From contig CAJUQF010000032.1 in the NCBI GenBank assembly GCA_910588315.1, forward strand, positions 1 to 18,408: DNA of 18,408 bases, in the 5' to 3' direction. Position 1 is the first letter of the stretch, and each line of letters opens with the position of its first letter. The translations under genes and the position numbers were made by a program. Below are positions 6,233 through 13,626 of the stretch, piece by piece. The notes beneath the pieces were generated by a model that saw only the letters and a list, made by a program, of their open reading frames with translations, had not been told where the DNA came from and searched no databases. This DNA is from an uncultured Christensenellaceae bacterium (GTDB lineage: Bacteria; Bacillota; Clostridia; Christensenellales; Pumilibacteraceae).

Positions 6233-7656
6233 ACGCTTCATCCGAACATACAAAAAGCGGTATACTGATAGCGCTCTCATGCCTGCTGTATTTTACGAGC
6301 TATATAACGCGTCTAAACTTCAACGCCGCACTCGCCGATATAGTAGCTACCACTTCGCTTACCAAGTCTCAAGGCGGACTTATAGGTACGGCATTGTTTG
6401 TCGCGTACGGCGTCGGGCAAATCGTTATAGGCTTTCTCGGCGACCGCGTCAAGCCGCAGCTTATAATATCGTGCGGACTTATCGTCACGGTCGTTTGCAA
6501 TGCCGTTTTTCCGCTTAGCGATAACATCGCATTTTTAATTTGCGTTTGGGGTTTGAACGGATTTGCGCAAGCCGCGTTCTGGCCGCCGCTCATACGCATA
6601 CTCGCAAGCCGACTCGAAAAGCGCGTGTATACTACCGCCATCGTGTGGGTAAGCGTCGCGTCAAACGCCGCAACGATCCTTTTGTACTTGATAGTCCCAC
6701 TATTGCTCGTATCGCTCGGCTGGGCAAGCGTATTCTATTTCGCCGCGGGATTTGCCGCGCTTGTAGTCCCTATCTGGTGGATAGGGACGGCAAAAATCAA
6801 AACGCCGACGGCGAGCGTCGCAAGTCGGTTCGATCCGTCAAACACCGACCGACACTCTTTACATAGCGCTACGGAGGAAAATGTTTCGACTGACGGCAAA
6901 CATTCCGGGACACAAATATCGAAAAAAAGTTTTTGGAAACTGTTACTCGCCTGCAATATCCCGTGTATTTTTATAGCAATAGCAATGCACGGATTTCTAA
7001 AAGACGGGATCACGACATGGATGCCTACATACCTTACCGAAACTTTCGCGCTCGGCACGTCCGTGTCCATACTCGCAAACGTAGTCCTGCCGATAGTCGG
7101 TTTGGTCGCGCTTATTATTGCGGGTATACTTCAAAGCAAGCTGTTTAAAGACGAAGTAAAAGCAAGTCTATTCTATTTCGCTGTCTCCGCCGCGACGCTG
7201 CTACTGCTGTTCTTTCTGCCCGACAAACATGCGGCGCTGTCGATCGCGCTATCGTCTTTGGTCGTAGGGTGTATGCACGGCGTCAATCTTATGCTGGTAT
7301 CGGACCTGCCGGCACGGTTCGTAAAGTACGGCAAGATATCCACAGTATCCGGATTGAGCAATGCCTGTACTTATATAGGTAGCGCGATATCGTCTTACCT
7401 TATAGCGCTGCTTGCCGAGCGTATCGGCTGGCAATATACGGTGCTGTTTTGGTGCGGCGTCGCCTTGCTCGGCGTGATTGTGTGCATACCGTCCGTAATA
7501 TTCTGGAAAAGATTTCTCGCAAGCGATAACGGCGTCGAACAAACGGATGCTATCGCCGAAACAGACGATTTGCATTTAAGCGTGGAGATATTGGAGCAGC
7601 CGAATGATTCGGCACAAGACGATACCGTTACGTTAGGCGAAACATCGAAAGAATAG
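6229..7656 (+). CDS. MFS transporter, probably of the organophosphate:phosphate antiporter (GlpT/UhpT-like) branch
   Basis: Inner-membrane protein of 475 residues with about twelve hydrophobic segments in two halves joined by a polar loop (about residues 190-235) and a charged, probably cytoplasmic tail after about residue 425. The first helix region YITRLNFNAALADI, the loop GFLGDRVKPQ and WGLNGFAQAAFWPPLIRIL recall the GlpT/UhpT family, which exchanges phosphate for sugar or glycerol phosphates; this is inference from motif resemblance. The start at 6229 overlaps the phosphodiesterase stop by 4 bases, indicating coupled translation. Pairing with a phosphoester hydrolase fits uptake and breakdown of an organophosphate. 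Transcription ends at the shared hairpin about 50 bases downstream. Confidence 0.85.
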   Translation: MNASSEHTKSGILIALSCLLYFTSYITRLNFNAALADIVATTSLTKSQGGLIGTALFVAYGVGQIVIGFLGDRVKPQLIISCGLIVTVVCNAVFPLSDNIAFLICVWGLNGFAQAAFWPPLIRILASRLEKRVYTTAIVWVSVASNAATILLYLIVPLLLVSLGWASVFYFAAGFAALVVPIWWIGTAKIKTPTASVASRFDPSNTDRHSLHSATEENVSTDGKHSGTQISKKSFWKLLLACNIPCIFIAIAMHGFLKDGITTWMPTYLTETFALGTSVSILANVVLPIVGLVALIIAGILQSKLFKDEVKASLFYFAVSAATLLLLFFLPDKHAALSIALSSLVVGCMHGVNLMLVSDLPARFVKYGKISTVSGLSNACTYIGSAISSYLIALLAERIGWQYTVLFWCGVALLGVIVCIPSVIFWKRFLASDNGVEQTDAIAETDDLHLSVEILEQPNDSAQDDTVTLGETSKE

Positions 7657-7700
7657 ATTTTATCGTAAAAAAACAAAGTTCTATATTTTATACCTACAAT

Positions 7701-7739
7701 ACAAAAACCGTCAAGTTTACAAACACGACGGTTTTGTTT
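7701..7739. terminator. Bidirectional terminator between the MFS gene and ruvC
   Basis: AAAACCGTC (7704-7712) and GACGGTTTT (7727-7735) form a 9 bp stem with a 14 base loop. A-rich and T-rich flanks on both sides let it serve the two converging transcripts. Confidence 0.8.
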
Positions 7740-7775
7740 ATAATTGCTTGAAATTATTGTCTGAGGTTCTCCCGA

Positions 7776-8267
7776 TCATTTCAATCCGCGCTTTACGCCC
7801 TGTGCCGACAGCGCATGGCATATCGCCGCGGCGAGCGCGTCGGCGGCGTCGTCGGGCTTGGGAGTTTCTTTAAGACGCAGCAGCGAACGCACCATGAACT
7901 GCACTTGCGTTTTCGCCGCCGTGCCGTTGCCGGTAACCGTAGATTTAATTTGCAAAGGAGTGTACTCGAAAAGTTTGGCGCATATCTTGGCGCATGACAA
8001 AAGTATCACGCCGCGAGCCTGCGCCACTTTTATGCCGGTGGTGATATTTGTATTAAAGAACAGCTCTTCCACAGCTATCTCGTCCGGCTTTATCTCGGTG
8101 ACGAGTTCTGTGATCTGCTTTTCTATCATCATCAGCCGTTCGGTCGTGGAAAGTTTTGCAGGCGTTTCTACTGCACCGTAATCGAGCGGACGCATCTTGC
8201 CGTTTTCGTATTCTATTATTCCGTACCCGACTATGGCATAGCCGGGATCGATACCCAATATCCGCAT
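7776..8267 (-). CDS. ruvC: Holliday junction resolvase RuvC
   Basis: Endonuclease that cuts four-way junctions symmetrically together with RuvAB. The 163-residue protein has the usual length and the acidic catalytic set: Asp7 (GIDPGYAIVGYG), Glu67 (AVEELFFNTN), and Asp140 and Asp143 (KPDDAADALAAAI). A strong AAGGAG site lies about nine bases before the ATG at 8267. Unlike many genomes where ruvC precedes ruvAB, here it is the last gene of the block, 45 bases after the metallopeptidase gene and separated from ruvB by queA, the toxin-antitoxin pair and tgt. Confidence 0.96.
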   Translation of the reverse strand: MRILGIDPGYAIVGYGIIEYENGKMRPLDYGAVETPAKLSTTERLMMIEKQITELVTEIKPDEIAVEELFFNTNITTGIKVAQARGVILLSCAKICAKLFEYTPLQIKSTVTGNGTAAKTQVQFMVRSLLRLKETPKPDDAADALAAAICHALSAQGVKRGLK

Positions 8268-8312
8268 TGTATATCCGCTCCTTCAATGTGTATTAACTGC
8301 TATATATGCCTA

Positions 8313-8978
8313 TTATCTGTACATTCCGGTCAAAACCGAAAAAGATTTCAGTCTGTTTTTGACCGTTTTATAGTTCGGCATGAATTTCTCCACCGTGCGC
8401 CAAAACTCGGCGCCGTGGTCATGATGCAGCGTGTGCGACAGTTCATGCACTATGACATACGTAACTATTTCGCGGTCGAGCATGACGAGCCGCCAATTGA
8501 GCCGTATATTGTTTTTGCCGTCGCAGCTTCCCCACTGCGTACGCGCATTGGTCAACGCGAATTCGTTATACGGCAATCCTACGGCGCATGAAACTTCGTC
8601 GAGTTTCGCTTTAAGCTCGGTTTTCGCCGCGCGCTTTAAGTACGACGCAATAGCCTTATCCGCGTCCGCACGCGCAATATGCTTGTCCGATAAATAGAAC
8701 ACACCGTCGGCAAGCTTGCCGCGTACACACTCTTTCGTACGAACTATCTCGTAGAACTCCCCGTGATACAGTATGTCGGCGCCGCTTGTAATATCGCCGA
8801 GCGCGTTTGTCTTTTTCTCGTAATCTGCGAGTTTACGCGTTATCCATTTTGATTTTTCGGCAATAAAATTTTCTATATGTGCCGTAGGCATATCTATTGG
8901 CGCTTTTACTATCACTTCGCCGTTTTTTATCGATATCGTAAGCGATCTGCGCTTACTGCGCTCTAATTTATAATCCAT
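8313..8978 (-). CDS. YgjP-like zinc metallopeptidase (DUF45/M48-type)
   Basis: Cytoplasmic protein of 221 residues with the zinc signature His178-Glu179-x-x-His182 (VHELSHTLHH) and a third ligand His188 in HGAEFW, plus the family's WGSC motif at 149-152. The N terminus (about 1-50) carries the usual basic strand region beginning with KLERSKRRSL. The fold and zinc site predict a peptidase; no physiological substrate can be read from the sequence. The start at 8978 lies inside the 3' end of tgt, an 11 base overlap in another frame, which implies translational coupling. Confidence 0.9.
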   Translation of the reverse strand: MDYKLERSKRRSLTISIKNGEVIVKAPIDMPTAHIENFIAEKSKWITRKLADYEKKTNALGDITSGADILYHGEFYEIVRTKECVRGKLADGVFYLSDKHIARADADKAIASYLKRAAKTELKAKLDEVSCAVGLPYNEFALTNARTQWGSCDGKNNIRLNWRLVMLDREIVTYVIVHELSHTLHHDHGAEFWRTVEKFMPNYKTVKNRLKSFSVLTGMYR

Positions 8979-10113
8979 CGGTTGGTTTAACGTTGTCGGT
9001 ATACTCTTTGCGCGTACGCATTTCGGTTATGAAATCACCGAATCTGTCGTTCATGATAGCGTCGCGAATCCTGTCCATGAGTTTGATCAGATAGTACAGA
9101 TTGTGATAAGAAATAAGACGCGCCCCAAGCACTTCGCCGGTGTTTATCAAATGCCTGATATAGCTCCTTGAAAAATGCGTACATGTATAACAGCCGCAAT
9201 TGTGATCGAGCGGCGTAAGGTCGTCTTTGTATATTGCGTTACGCACCGTGAGCTTGCCCTCGGTCGTATATGCCAAACCGTTACGCGCCGTACGCGTCGG
9301 TAGCACGCAGTCGAACATATCTATCCCGCGCAGCACGCCCTCGGCAAGGCAGTCAGGGCTGCCTACGCCCATGAGATACCGAGGCATATTTTTGGGATAT
9401 TCCGGTTGCAGCACATCGAGCATTTTATACATGACAGACTTCGGTTCGCCGACGGACAGTCCGCCTACGGCGATACCGCAACGCGCAAAATTTTTACATT
9501 CACGCGCCGAACGAACACGCAGATCCTCGAACATATTGCCTTGGATTATCGGGAACAGCATTTGCCTTTCGTCCTTGTGGTGAACGTGACAGCGCTCCAA
9601 CCATCTGTGCGTGCGATCCAACGCGCGTTCGGCATAGCGCTTATCACAGCCGGGCGCACTGCACTCGTCAAAAGCCATAACGATATCCGACCCGAGCGCA
9701 TTTTGTATATCTATCGATTTTTCGGGCGTAAAATAATGTTTCGATCCGTCGATATGCGAATTGAACTCCACCCCGTCGTCCGTTATCTTGTTGAGTTTGG
9801 CAAGCGAAAAAACTTGGAATCCGCCGCTGTCCGTAAGTATAGGGCGATGCCAATCCATAAATTTGTGCAACCCGCCGTTATGCTTTACGAGTTCTTCGCC
9901 CGGTCGCATGTACAAGTGATACGTATTGGATAGAATTATTTCCGCACCCAGTTCTTCGAGTTCGTACGGCGCAAGAGTCTTGACCGTCGCCTGAGTCCCC
10001 ACAGGCATGAATACAGGCGTCTTTATAACGCCGTGCGGCGTAATAAATTCACCGACGCGCGCGCCGGACTGTTTGCAAACATGTATTTCTTTGAACGTAA
10101 AATTTTCTGACAT
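8968..10113 (-). CDS. tgt: tRNA-guanine transglycosylase (queuine/preQ1)
   Basis: Exchanges guanine-34 of tRNAs with GUN anticodons for preQ1, the first tRNA-level step of queuosine synthesis. The 381 residues match family length. Asp95 in TDSGGFQVFSL is the general acid/base position and Asp268 in IDMFDCVLPTR the nucleophile. Zinc ligands Cys306, Cys308, Cys311 (CGCYTC) and His337 are intact. Its natural partner queA lies upstream but is separated from it by the toxin-antitoxin pair. A weak AAGG site precedes the ATG at 10113, and a candidate private promoter sits at the end of the toxin gene. The 3' end overlaps the metallopeptidase gene. Confidence 0.97.
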   Translation of the reverse strand: MSENFTFKEIHVCKQSGARVGEFITPHGVIKTPVFMPVGTQATVKTLAPYELEELGAEIILSNTYHLYMRPGEELVKHNGGLHKFMDWHRPILTDSGGFQVFSLAKLNKITDDGVEFNSHIDGSKHYFTPEKSIDIQNALGSDIVMAFDECSAPGCDKRYAERALDRTHRWLERCHVHHKDERQMLFPIIQGNMFEDLRVRSARECKNFARCGIAVGGLSVGEPKSVMYKMLDVLQPEYPKNMPRYLMGVGSPDCLAEGVLRGIDMFDCVLPTRTARNGLAYTTEGKLTVRNAIYKDDLTPLDHNCGCYTCTHFSRSYIRHLINTGEVLGARLISYHNLYYLIKLMDRIRDAIMNDRFGDFITEMRTRKEYTDNVKPTDGL

Positions 10114-10155
10114 ATTAAACCTTATCGAAAAAATGTAGAACTATAAACAGTATTT

Positions 10156-10185
10156 AAATTACTTTTTAAAAAACTTATTTGTCAA
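10156..10185 (-). promoter_or_regulatory. Candidate promoter for tgt at the end of the toxin gene
   Basis: TTGACA (10185-10180) overlaps the toxin stop codon, followed by an 18 base spacer and TAATTT (10161-10156). Transcription would begin near 10149, about 36 bases before tgt. Confidence 0.5.
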
Positions 10186-10460
10186 AACAAATCGGAGTGA
10201 GAGCCTGTTCTTATAAGTTTTAAAATCAAACTATCATTGTAAATTTTATAAATAAGCAGCCAATTCGGCTGTATATGACACTCTCTGACATTTTTATATT
10301 CTTTTGAATTTGTCAAAGCATGATCGTGATACTTCTCCGGCAAAGGTCGTTCATCTATAAGATATGAGATCACCTTTTGAAATTCGTTGATATCACAACC
10401 TCTTTTAACGGCAAGCCTATAATCTTTTTTAAACTGCCCTTGATATTCTATTTTAAGCAT
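10182..10460 (-). CDS. YafQ-family (RelE superfamily) mRNA interferase toxin
   Basis: Toxin of 92 residues of the YafQ branch, whose members cleave mRNA on the ribosome. Recognised by the start LKIEYQGQFKKDYRLA, the KYHDHAL segment and the CHIQPNWLLIYKI and RTGSHSDLF motifs. Against E. coli YafQ as I remember it, His47, His62, Trp67, Arg84, His88 and Phe92 line up with residues of the active site, but the catalytic aspartate (Asp67 there) is Asn66 here. Activity may therefore be altered, or this may be a normal variant in this subfamily. The ATG at 10460 overlaps the antitoxin end by 8 bases, with GGAG seven bases upstream. Toxin downstream of antitoxin is the usual order. Confidence 0.9.
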   Translation of the reverse strand: MLKIEYQGQFKKDYRLAVKRGCDINEFQKVISYLIDERPLPEKYHDHALTNSKEYKNVRECHIQPNWLLIYKIYNDSLILKLIRTGSHSDLF

Positions 10461-10719
10461 TCAGAGACTCCATAAGGGATTCCACGCTATCAAACGGTCC
10501 AAAGACATCTTCATCGTTTTCAGAATCGGTAATAGCTTTAAGTGTGACCGAATTAGGGACATCACGCGAAACGTCGAAAGGGATCCCCTGTTCCGCTATC
10601 GCTTTTTTGAGATATATATTTATCGCCGTGGATAAATCCAGCCCCAAATCGTTAAAGAGCGCCACAGCCTGTTTTTTTACATCGGCATCGATACTGATAT
10701 TCGTAGATACTTTCGCCAT
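10453..10719 (-). CDS. RelB/DinJ-family antitoxin
   Basis: Antitoxin of 88 residues. Residues 3-45 look like a ribbon-helix-helix DNA-binding domain (strand STNISIDADV, then helices through LSTAINIYLKKA). The acidic C terminus (ENDEDVFGPFDSVESLM) is the part that should wrap and neutralise the YafQ-like toxin. I chose the ATG at 10719 because GGAGGTGG lies directly before it and the domain begins there; a start at 10758 would run into the promoter. Autorepression with the toxin is expected for the family and fits the palindromes around the promoter. The gene is AT-richer than its neighbours, consistent with transfer. Confidence 0.9.
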   Translation of the reverse strand: MAKVSTNISIDADVKKQAVALFNDLGLDLSTAINIYLKKAIAEQGIPFDVSRDVPNSVTLKAITDSENDEDVFGPFDSVESLMESLNA

Positions 10720-10741
10720 AATCCACCTCCATACACATATT

Positions 10742-10793
10742 TGTTGATATATTAACATATTATATGCATAATGTCAAGCAATATGCGCATATT
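10742..10793 (-). promoter_or_regulatory. Toxin-antitoxin promoter with palindromic operator candidates
   Basis: TTGACA (10777-10772), a 17 base spacer and TAATAT (10754-10749) on the minus strand. A perfect 14 base palindrome AATATGCGCATATT (10780-10793) lies just before the -35 box. A 16 base palindrome with one mismatched pair (10742-10757) covers the -10 box, and TATGCATA (10763-10770) lies in the spacer. These fit binding of the ribbon-helix-helix antitoxin. Confidence 0.8.
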
Positions 10794-10976
10794 ATGTTGC
10801 AATTACAATATGATACGTGCATTTTCACAACAGTTTATTACATTAATTCTCTTTATAGTTATTTCATAAAAAATAAAGCAAACGAAAAAGTCCGAGCCGA
10901 CCGACGGGAGCGTACACAAACGTACGTTACCAAGCGCGAGGAGTACGTAACTCGCATACATCCGATGCATATGCAC

Positions 10977-11999
10977 TCACAGGAGCAACGTGGCGTCGCC
11001 GAAAGAAAAGAAACGATATTGTTCTTTCACCGCGGTATTGTAAAGTTCGAGAGTTTTCTCTCTGCCTATCAATGCGCTGACCAGCATGATAAGCGTCGAT
11101 TCCGGGAGATGAAAATTTGTGATCAGTGCGTCGACCGCTTTAAACTTATACGGCGGGTAAATAAAAATACTCGTTTCGCCGCTGCCTGCATTGATCTTTC
11201 CGTTGTCGTCCGCGCTCGACTCGAGAACGCGTACCGACGTAGTACCGACGGCGATTATCCGCCTGCCGTCTGCCTTGGCTTTGTTTATCCTATCGGCGGC
11301 GGCTTGCGTTACAGAGTAAAACTCGCTGTGCATTTTATGATTTTCCACTTCGTCCGATTTGACCGGCAGGAACGTTCCGAGTCCCACATGCAACAGCACT
11401 TCGACAAACTCGATGCCTTTTGCCTTTAATCGTTCTATTAGACTTTCGGTAAAATGCAAGCCTGCGGTAGGCGCCGCAGACGAACCTATATCGTTTGCAT
11501 ACACGGTTTGGTATCTGTCTATTGTTTTAAGTTTATTATGAATATAATGCGGGAGCGGAACGTCGCCTATGCGATCGAGTATCGTTTCGAACACGCCGTC
11601 GTAACGGAACCGCAAAGTACGTGCGCCGTCTGCGCCTTCCGCCACTATTTCACCGATCAGATCGTCCGAGAATACGAGTTTTGTTCCTGTCTTGGCGCGC
11701 TTTGCCGGACGGCACAGTGTTTCCCACGTATCCTTATCGATACGCTTGTGCAGTAAAAATGTAATGTTAGCACCCGTTTCGGTCTTTACCCCTGTTACTT
11801 TTGCCGGCAAAACTTTCGTATTATTGATAACCAACATATCGTTCGGGCGTAACAGTTCCGGCAAATCGTAAAAATGCTTATGCCGCACATCGCCGGACTT
11901 TCTGTCATATACCAAAAGCCGCGACGCATCGCGCGGCTCTATAGGCGTTTGAGCTATAAGCTCTTTCGGTAAATTGTAGTAAAAATCCTGTTTATTCAT
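10977..11999 (-). CDS. queA: S-adenosylmethionine:tRNA ribosyltransferase-isomerase
   Basis: Transfers and isomerises the ribose of S-adenosylmethionine onto preQ1-modified tRNA to form epoxyqueuosine, the step after Tgt. The 340 residues are family length. Typical segments are the start FYYNLPKELIAQTPIEPRDASRL-like region, LRPNDMLVINNTKVLPA, the GSSAAPTAGLHFT motif, and the C-terminal ITNFHLPESTLIMLVSA. It follows ruvB by only 4 bases and has no recognisable Shine-Dalgarno site, so it probably depends on ribosomes coming from ruvB. Between its stop and the toxin-antitoxin promoter are about 185 bases in which I see only short palindromes and no clear terminator. Confidence 0.97.
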   Translation of the reverse strand: MNKQDFYYNLPKELIAQTPIEPRDASRLLVYDRKSGDVRHKHFYDLPELLRPNDMLVINNTKVLPAKVTGVKTETGANITFLLHKRIDKDTWETLCRPAKRAKTGTKLVFSDDLIGEIVAEGADGARTLRFRYDGVFETILDRIGDVPLPHYIHNKLKTIDRYQTVYANDIGSSAAPTAGLHFTESLIERLKAKGIEFVEVLLHVGLGTFLPVKSDEVENHKMHSEFYSVTQAAADRINKAKADGRRIIAVGTTSVRVLESSADDNGKINAGSGETSIFIYPPYKFKAVDALITNFHLPESTLIMLVSALIGREKTLELYNTAVKEQYRFFSFGDATLLL

Positions 12000-12003
12000 T
12001 TTG

Positions 12004-13041
12004 CTATTGATCTTGGTTCAAAAACGAAAGCTGTTGCAATGCCGCTTTTTCCGGCTGTTTTACGCCGAGATGATTGAACGCCGCTTTAAGTGCTATCCGA
12101 CCGCGCGGCGTACGCGCGATAAATCCGAGCTGAATGAGATACGGCTCTATCACGTCTTCTATCGTGCCGGCGTCCTCGTTGATCGCTGCGGCGAGAGTAT
12201 CCAATCCGGCAGGTCCGCCGTCGAACTTTTCCACGATCGCAGACAGAAGTTTCTTGTCGTTATAGTCAAGACCGAGCGGATCGATCTCCATATCGTTGAG
12301 CGCCTTGACGGTTATACCGCGATCGATATTTCCGTCGCTCATTACTTCGGCAAAATCCCTGACACGTTTTAACAGTCTGTTAGCAATTCGCGGCGTGCCG
12401 CGCGAACGCGACGCGAGTTCGAGCGCGGCGTCGTCGTCTATAGCGATCTTAAGCAGCCTTGCAGAGCGTTTTATTATGCGCACGAGATCGTCTGCCGAAT
12501 ACGGCTCGAGTCGGCATATAACGCCGAAACGATCGCGAAGCGGTCCCGTAAGCATACCTGCGCGCGTCGTCGCGCCTATAAGCGTAAACTTATTAAGATT
12601 CAGCCTGAGCGACGTAGCACCGGCGCCCTTACCGGTCGAAATATCGAGCGCGAAATCTTCCATAGCAGGATACAGTATCTCTTCTATCGAATGATTGAGC
12701 CGATGTATTTCGTCGAGAAACAGTACGTCGCGATCCTGAAGATTGGTAAGCAGCGACGCAAGATTTGCGGCACGCTCTATACCGGGACCGCTGGTAACTT
12801 TTATCTCGACCCCGAGTTCCGACGCGATTATATGCGCCAACGTCGTTTTGCCGAGTCCCGGCGGACCGTAAAGCAAAACGTGATCGAGCGCCTCGCCGCG
12901 CGCCTTGCTCGCCGCGACGTAAACTTTGAGATTTGCTTTTACTTTCTCCTGCCCGATATACTCGTCGAACGTCGTCGGTCTGAGCGAAATATCGCCGTCG
13001 TCTGTAATAAGCTCCTTATTTGTTATGAAACGTCCTTCCAT
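12004..13041 (-). CDS. ruvB: Holliday junction branch migration ATPase RuvB
   Basis: AAA+ motor that forms hexameric rings on DNA and, with RuvA, drives branch migration. The 345 residues carry Walker A GPPGLGKTT (59-67), Walker B with the DEIHRL motif (Asp110-Glu111), a sensor segment GATTRAG, the arginine-finger region GPLRDRFG, and a C-terminal winged helix for DNA binding. The ATG at 13041 lies 6 bases past the ruvA stop, with AGGA overlapping that stop. The gap to queA is 4 bases, so the three genes form a tight unit. Confidence 0.98.
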   Translation of the reverse strand: MEGRFITNKELITDDGDISLRPTTFDEYIGQEKVKANLKVYVAASKARGEALDHVLLYGPPGLGKTTLAHIIASELGVEIKVTSGPGIERAANLASLLTNLQDRDVLFLDEIHRLNHSIEEILYPAMEDFALDISTGKGAGATSLRLNLNKFTLIGATTRAGMLTGPLRDRFGVICRLEPYSADDLVRIIKRSARLLKIAIDDDAALELASRSRGTPRIANRLLKRVRDFAEVMSDGNIDRGITVKALNDMEIDPLGLDYNDKKLLSAIVEKFDGGPAGLDTLAAAINEDAGTIEDVIEPYLIQLGFIARTPRGRIALKAAFNHLGVKQPEKAALQQLSFLNQDQ

Positions 13042-13047
13042 AAAGTC

Positions 13048-13617
13048 CTATCCGCGTAAAACGGCACGTATGATCTCTTCCGTCGCCATACCGGGATCTG
13101 CATATTTTTTTATAGCGGCTTCCGCTTCCTTGCGTTCATAGCCGAGACTGATAAGCGCAAGTATGGCATTCTCGTCTGCAGGTTCGTTCTGCTCGATCGG
13201 ATCGGTCCCGAAGGCAACGCCTGCGACCTTGCCTTTAAGTTCGAGTACGATGCGCTCCGCGGTTTTTTTGCCGACGCCTTTCACCGTCGATAGAGCTTTT
13301 ACATCGCCTGACGCGATAACGCCTGACAGCCTGTCGATGTTCATACCGCCGAGAACGGCTACAGCAAGCTTCGGTCCGACACCGGATACGCCTATAAGCT
13401 GTAGAAACAACTCGCGCTCGCGTTCGTTGCCGAATCCGAATAGCTCCAATGCGTCTTCGCGGACGGCAAGATATACCGGGAGTTTTACTTCCGTCTTACG
13501 GCTGCACTCCGCGCACGTAAACGCCGATGCCGTGACTGCAAAACCCACGCCGCCGCAATCGATCACCACTTTATTTTCGGTAACGCAAGCTACCTTTCCG
13601 GAAACATAATCGAACAT
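13048..13617 (-). CDS. ruvA: Holliday junction recognition protein RuvA
   Basis: Tetrameric protein that holds the four-way junction and loads RuvB. The 189 residues show the N-terminal OB-fold (MFDYVSGKVACVTENKVVID), two helix-hairpin-helix motifs (LIGVSGVGPKLAVAVLG and VKGVGKKTAERIVLELKGK), a flexible linker, and the C-terminal RuvB-binding three-helix domain (ILALISLGYERKEAEAAIKKY). It starts 9 bases after the recA stop. No Shine-Dalgarno site is visible in TAATAAACCGTT before the ATG, so reinitiation after recA is likely. Confidence 0.97.
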   Translation of the reverse strand: MFDYVSGKVACVTENKVVIDCGGVGFAVTASAFTCAECSRKTEVKLPVYLAVREDALELFGFGNERERELFLQLIGVSGVGPKLAVAVLGGMNIDRLSGVIASGDVKALSTVKGVGKKTAERIVLELKGKVAGVAFGTDPIEQNEPADENAILALISLGYERKEAEAAIKKYADPGMATEEIIRAVLRG

Positions 13618-13626
13618 AACGGTTTA

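Noticed and set aside
10800..10976. Terminator after queA
   Set aside because: Only short pairings such as CCG/CGG and the palindrome ACGTACGT could be found near 10880-10930. None is a stable stem followed by a T-run in the minus-strand transcript.
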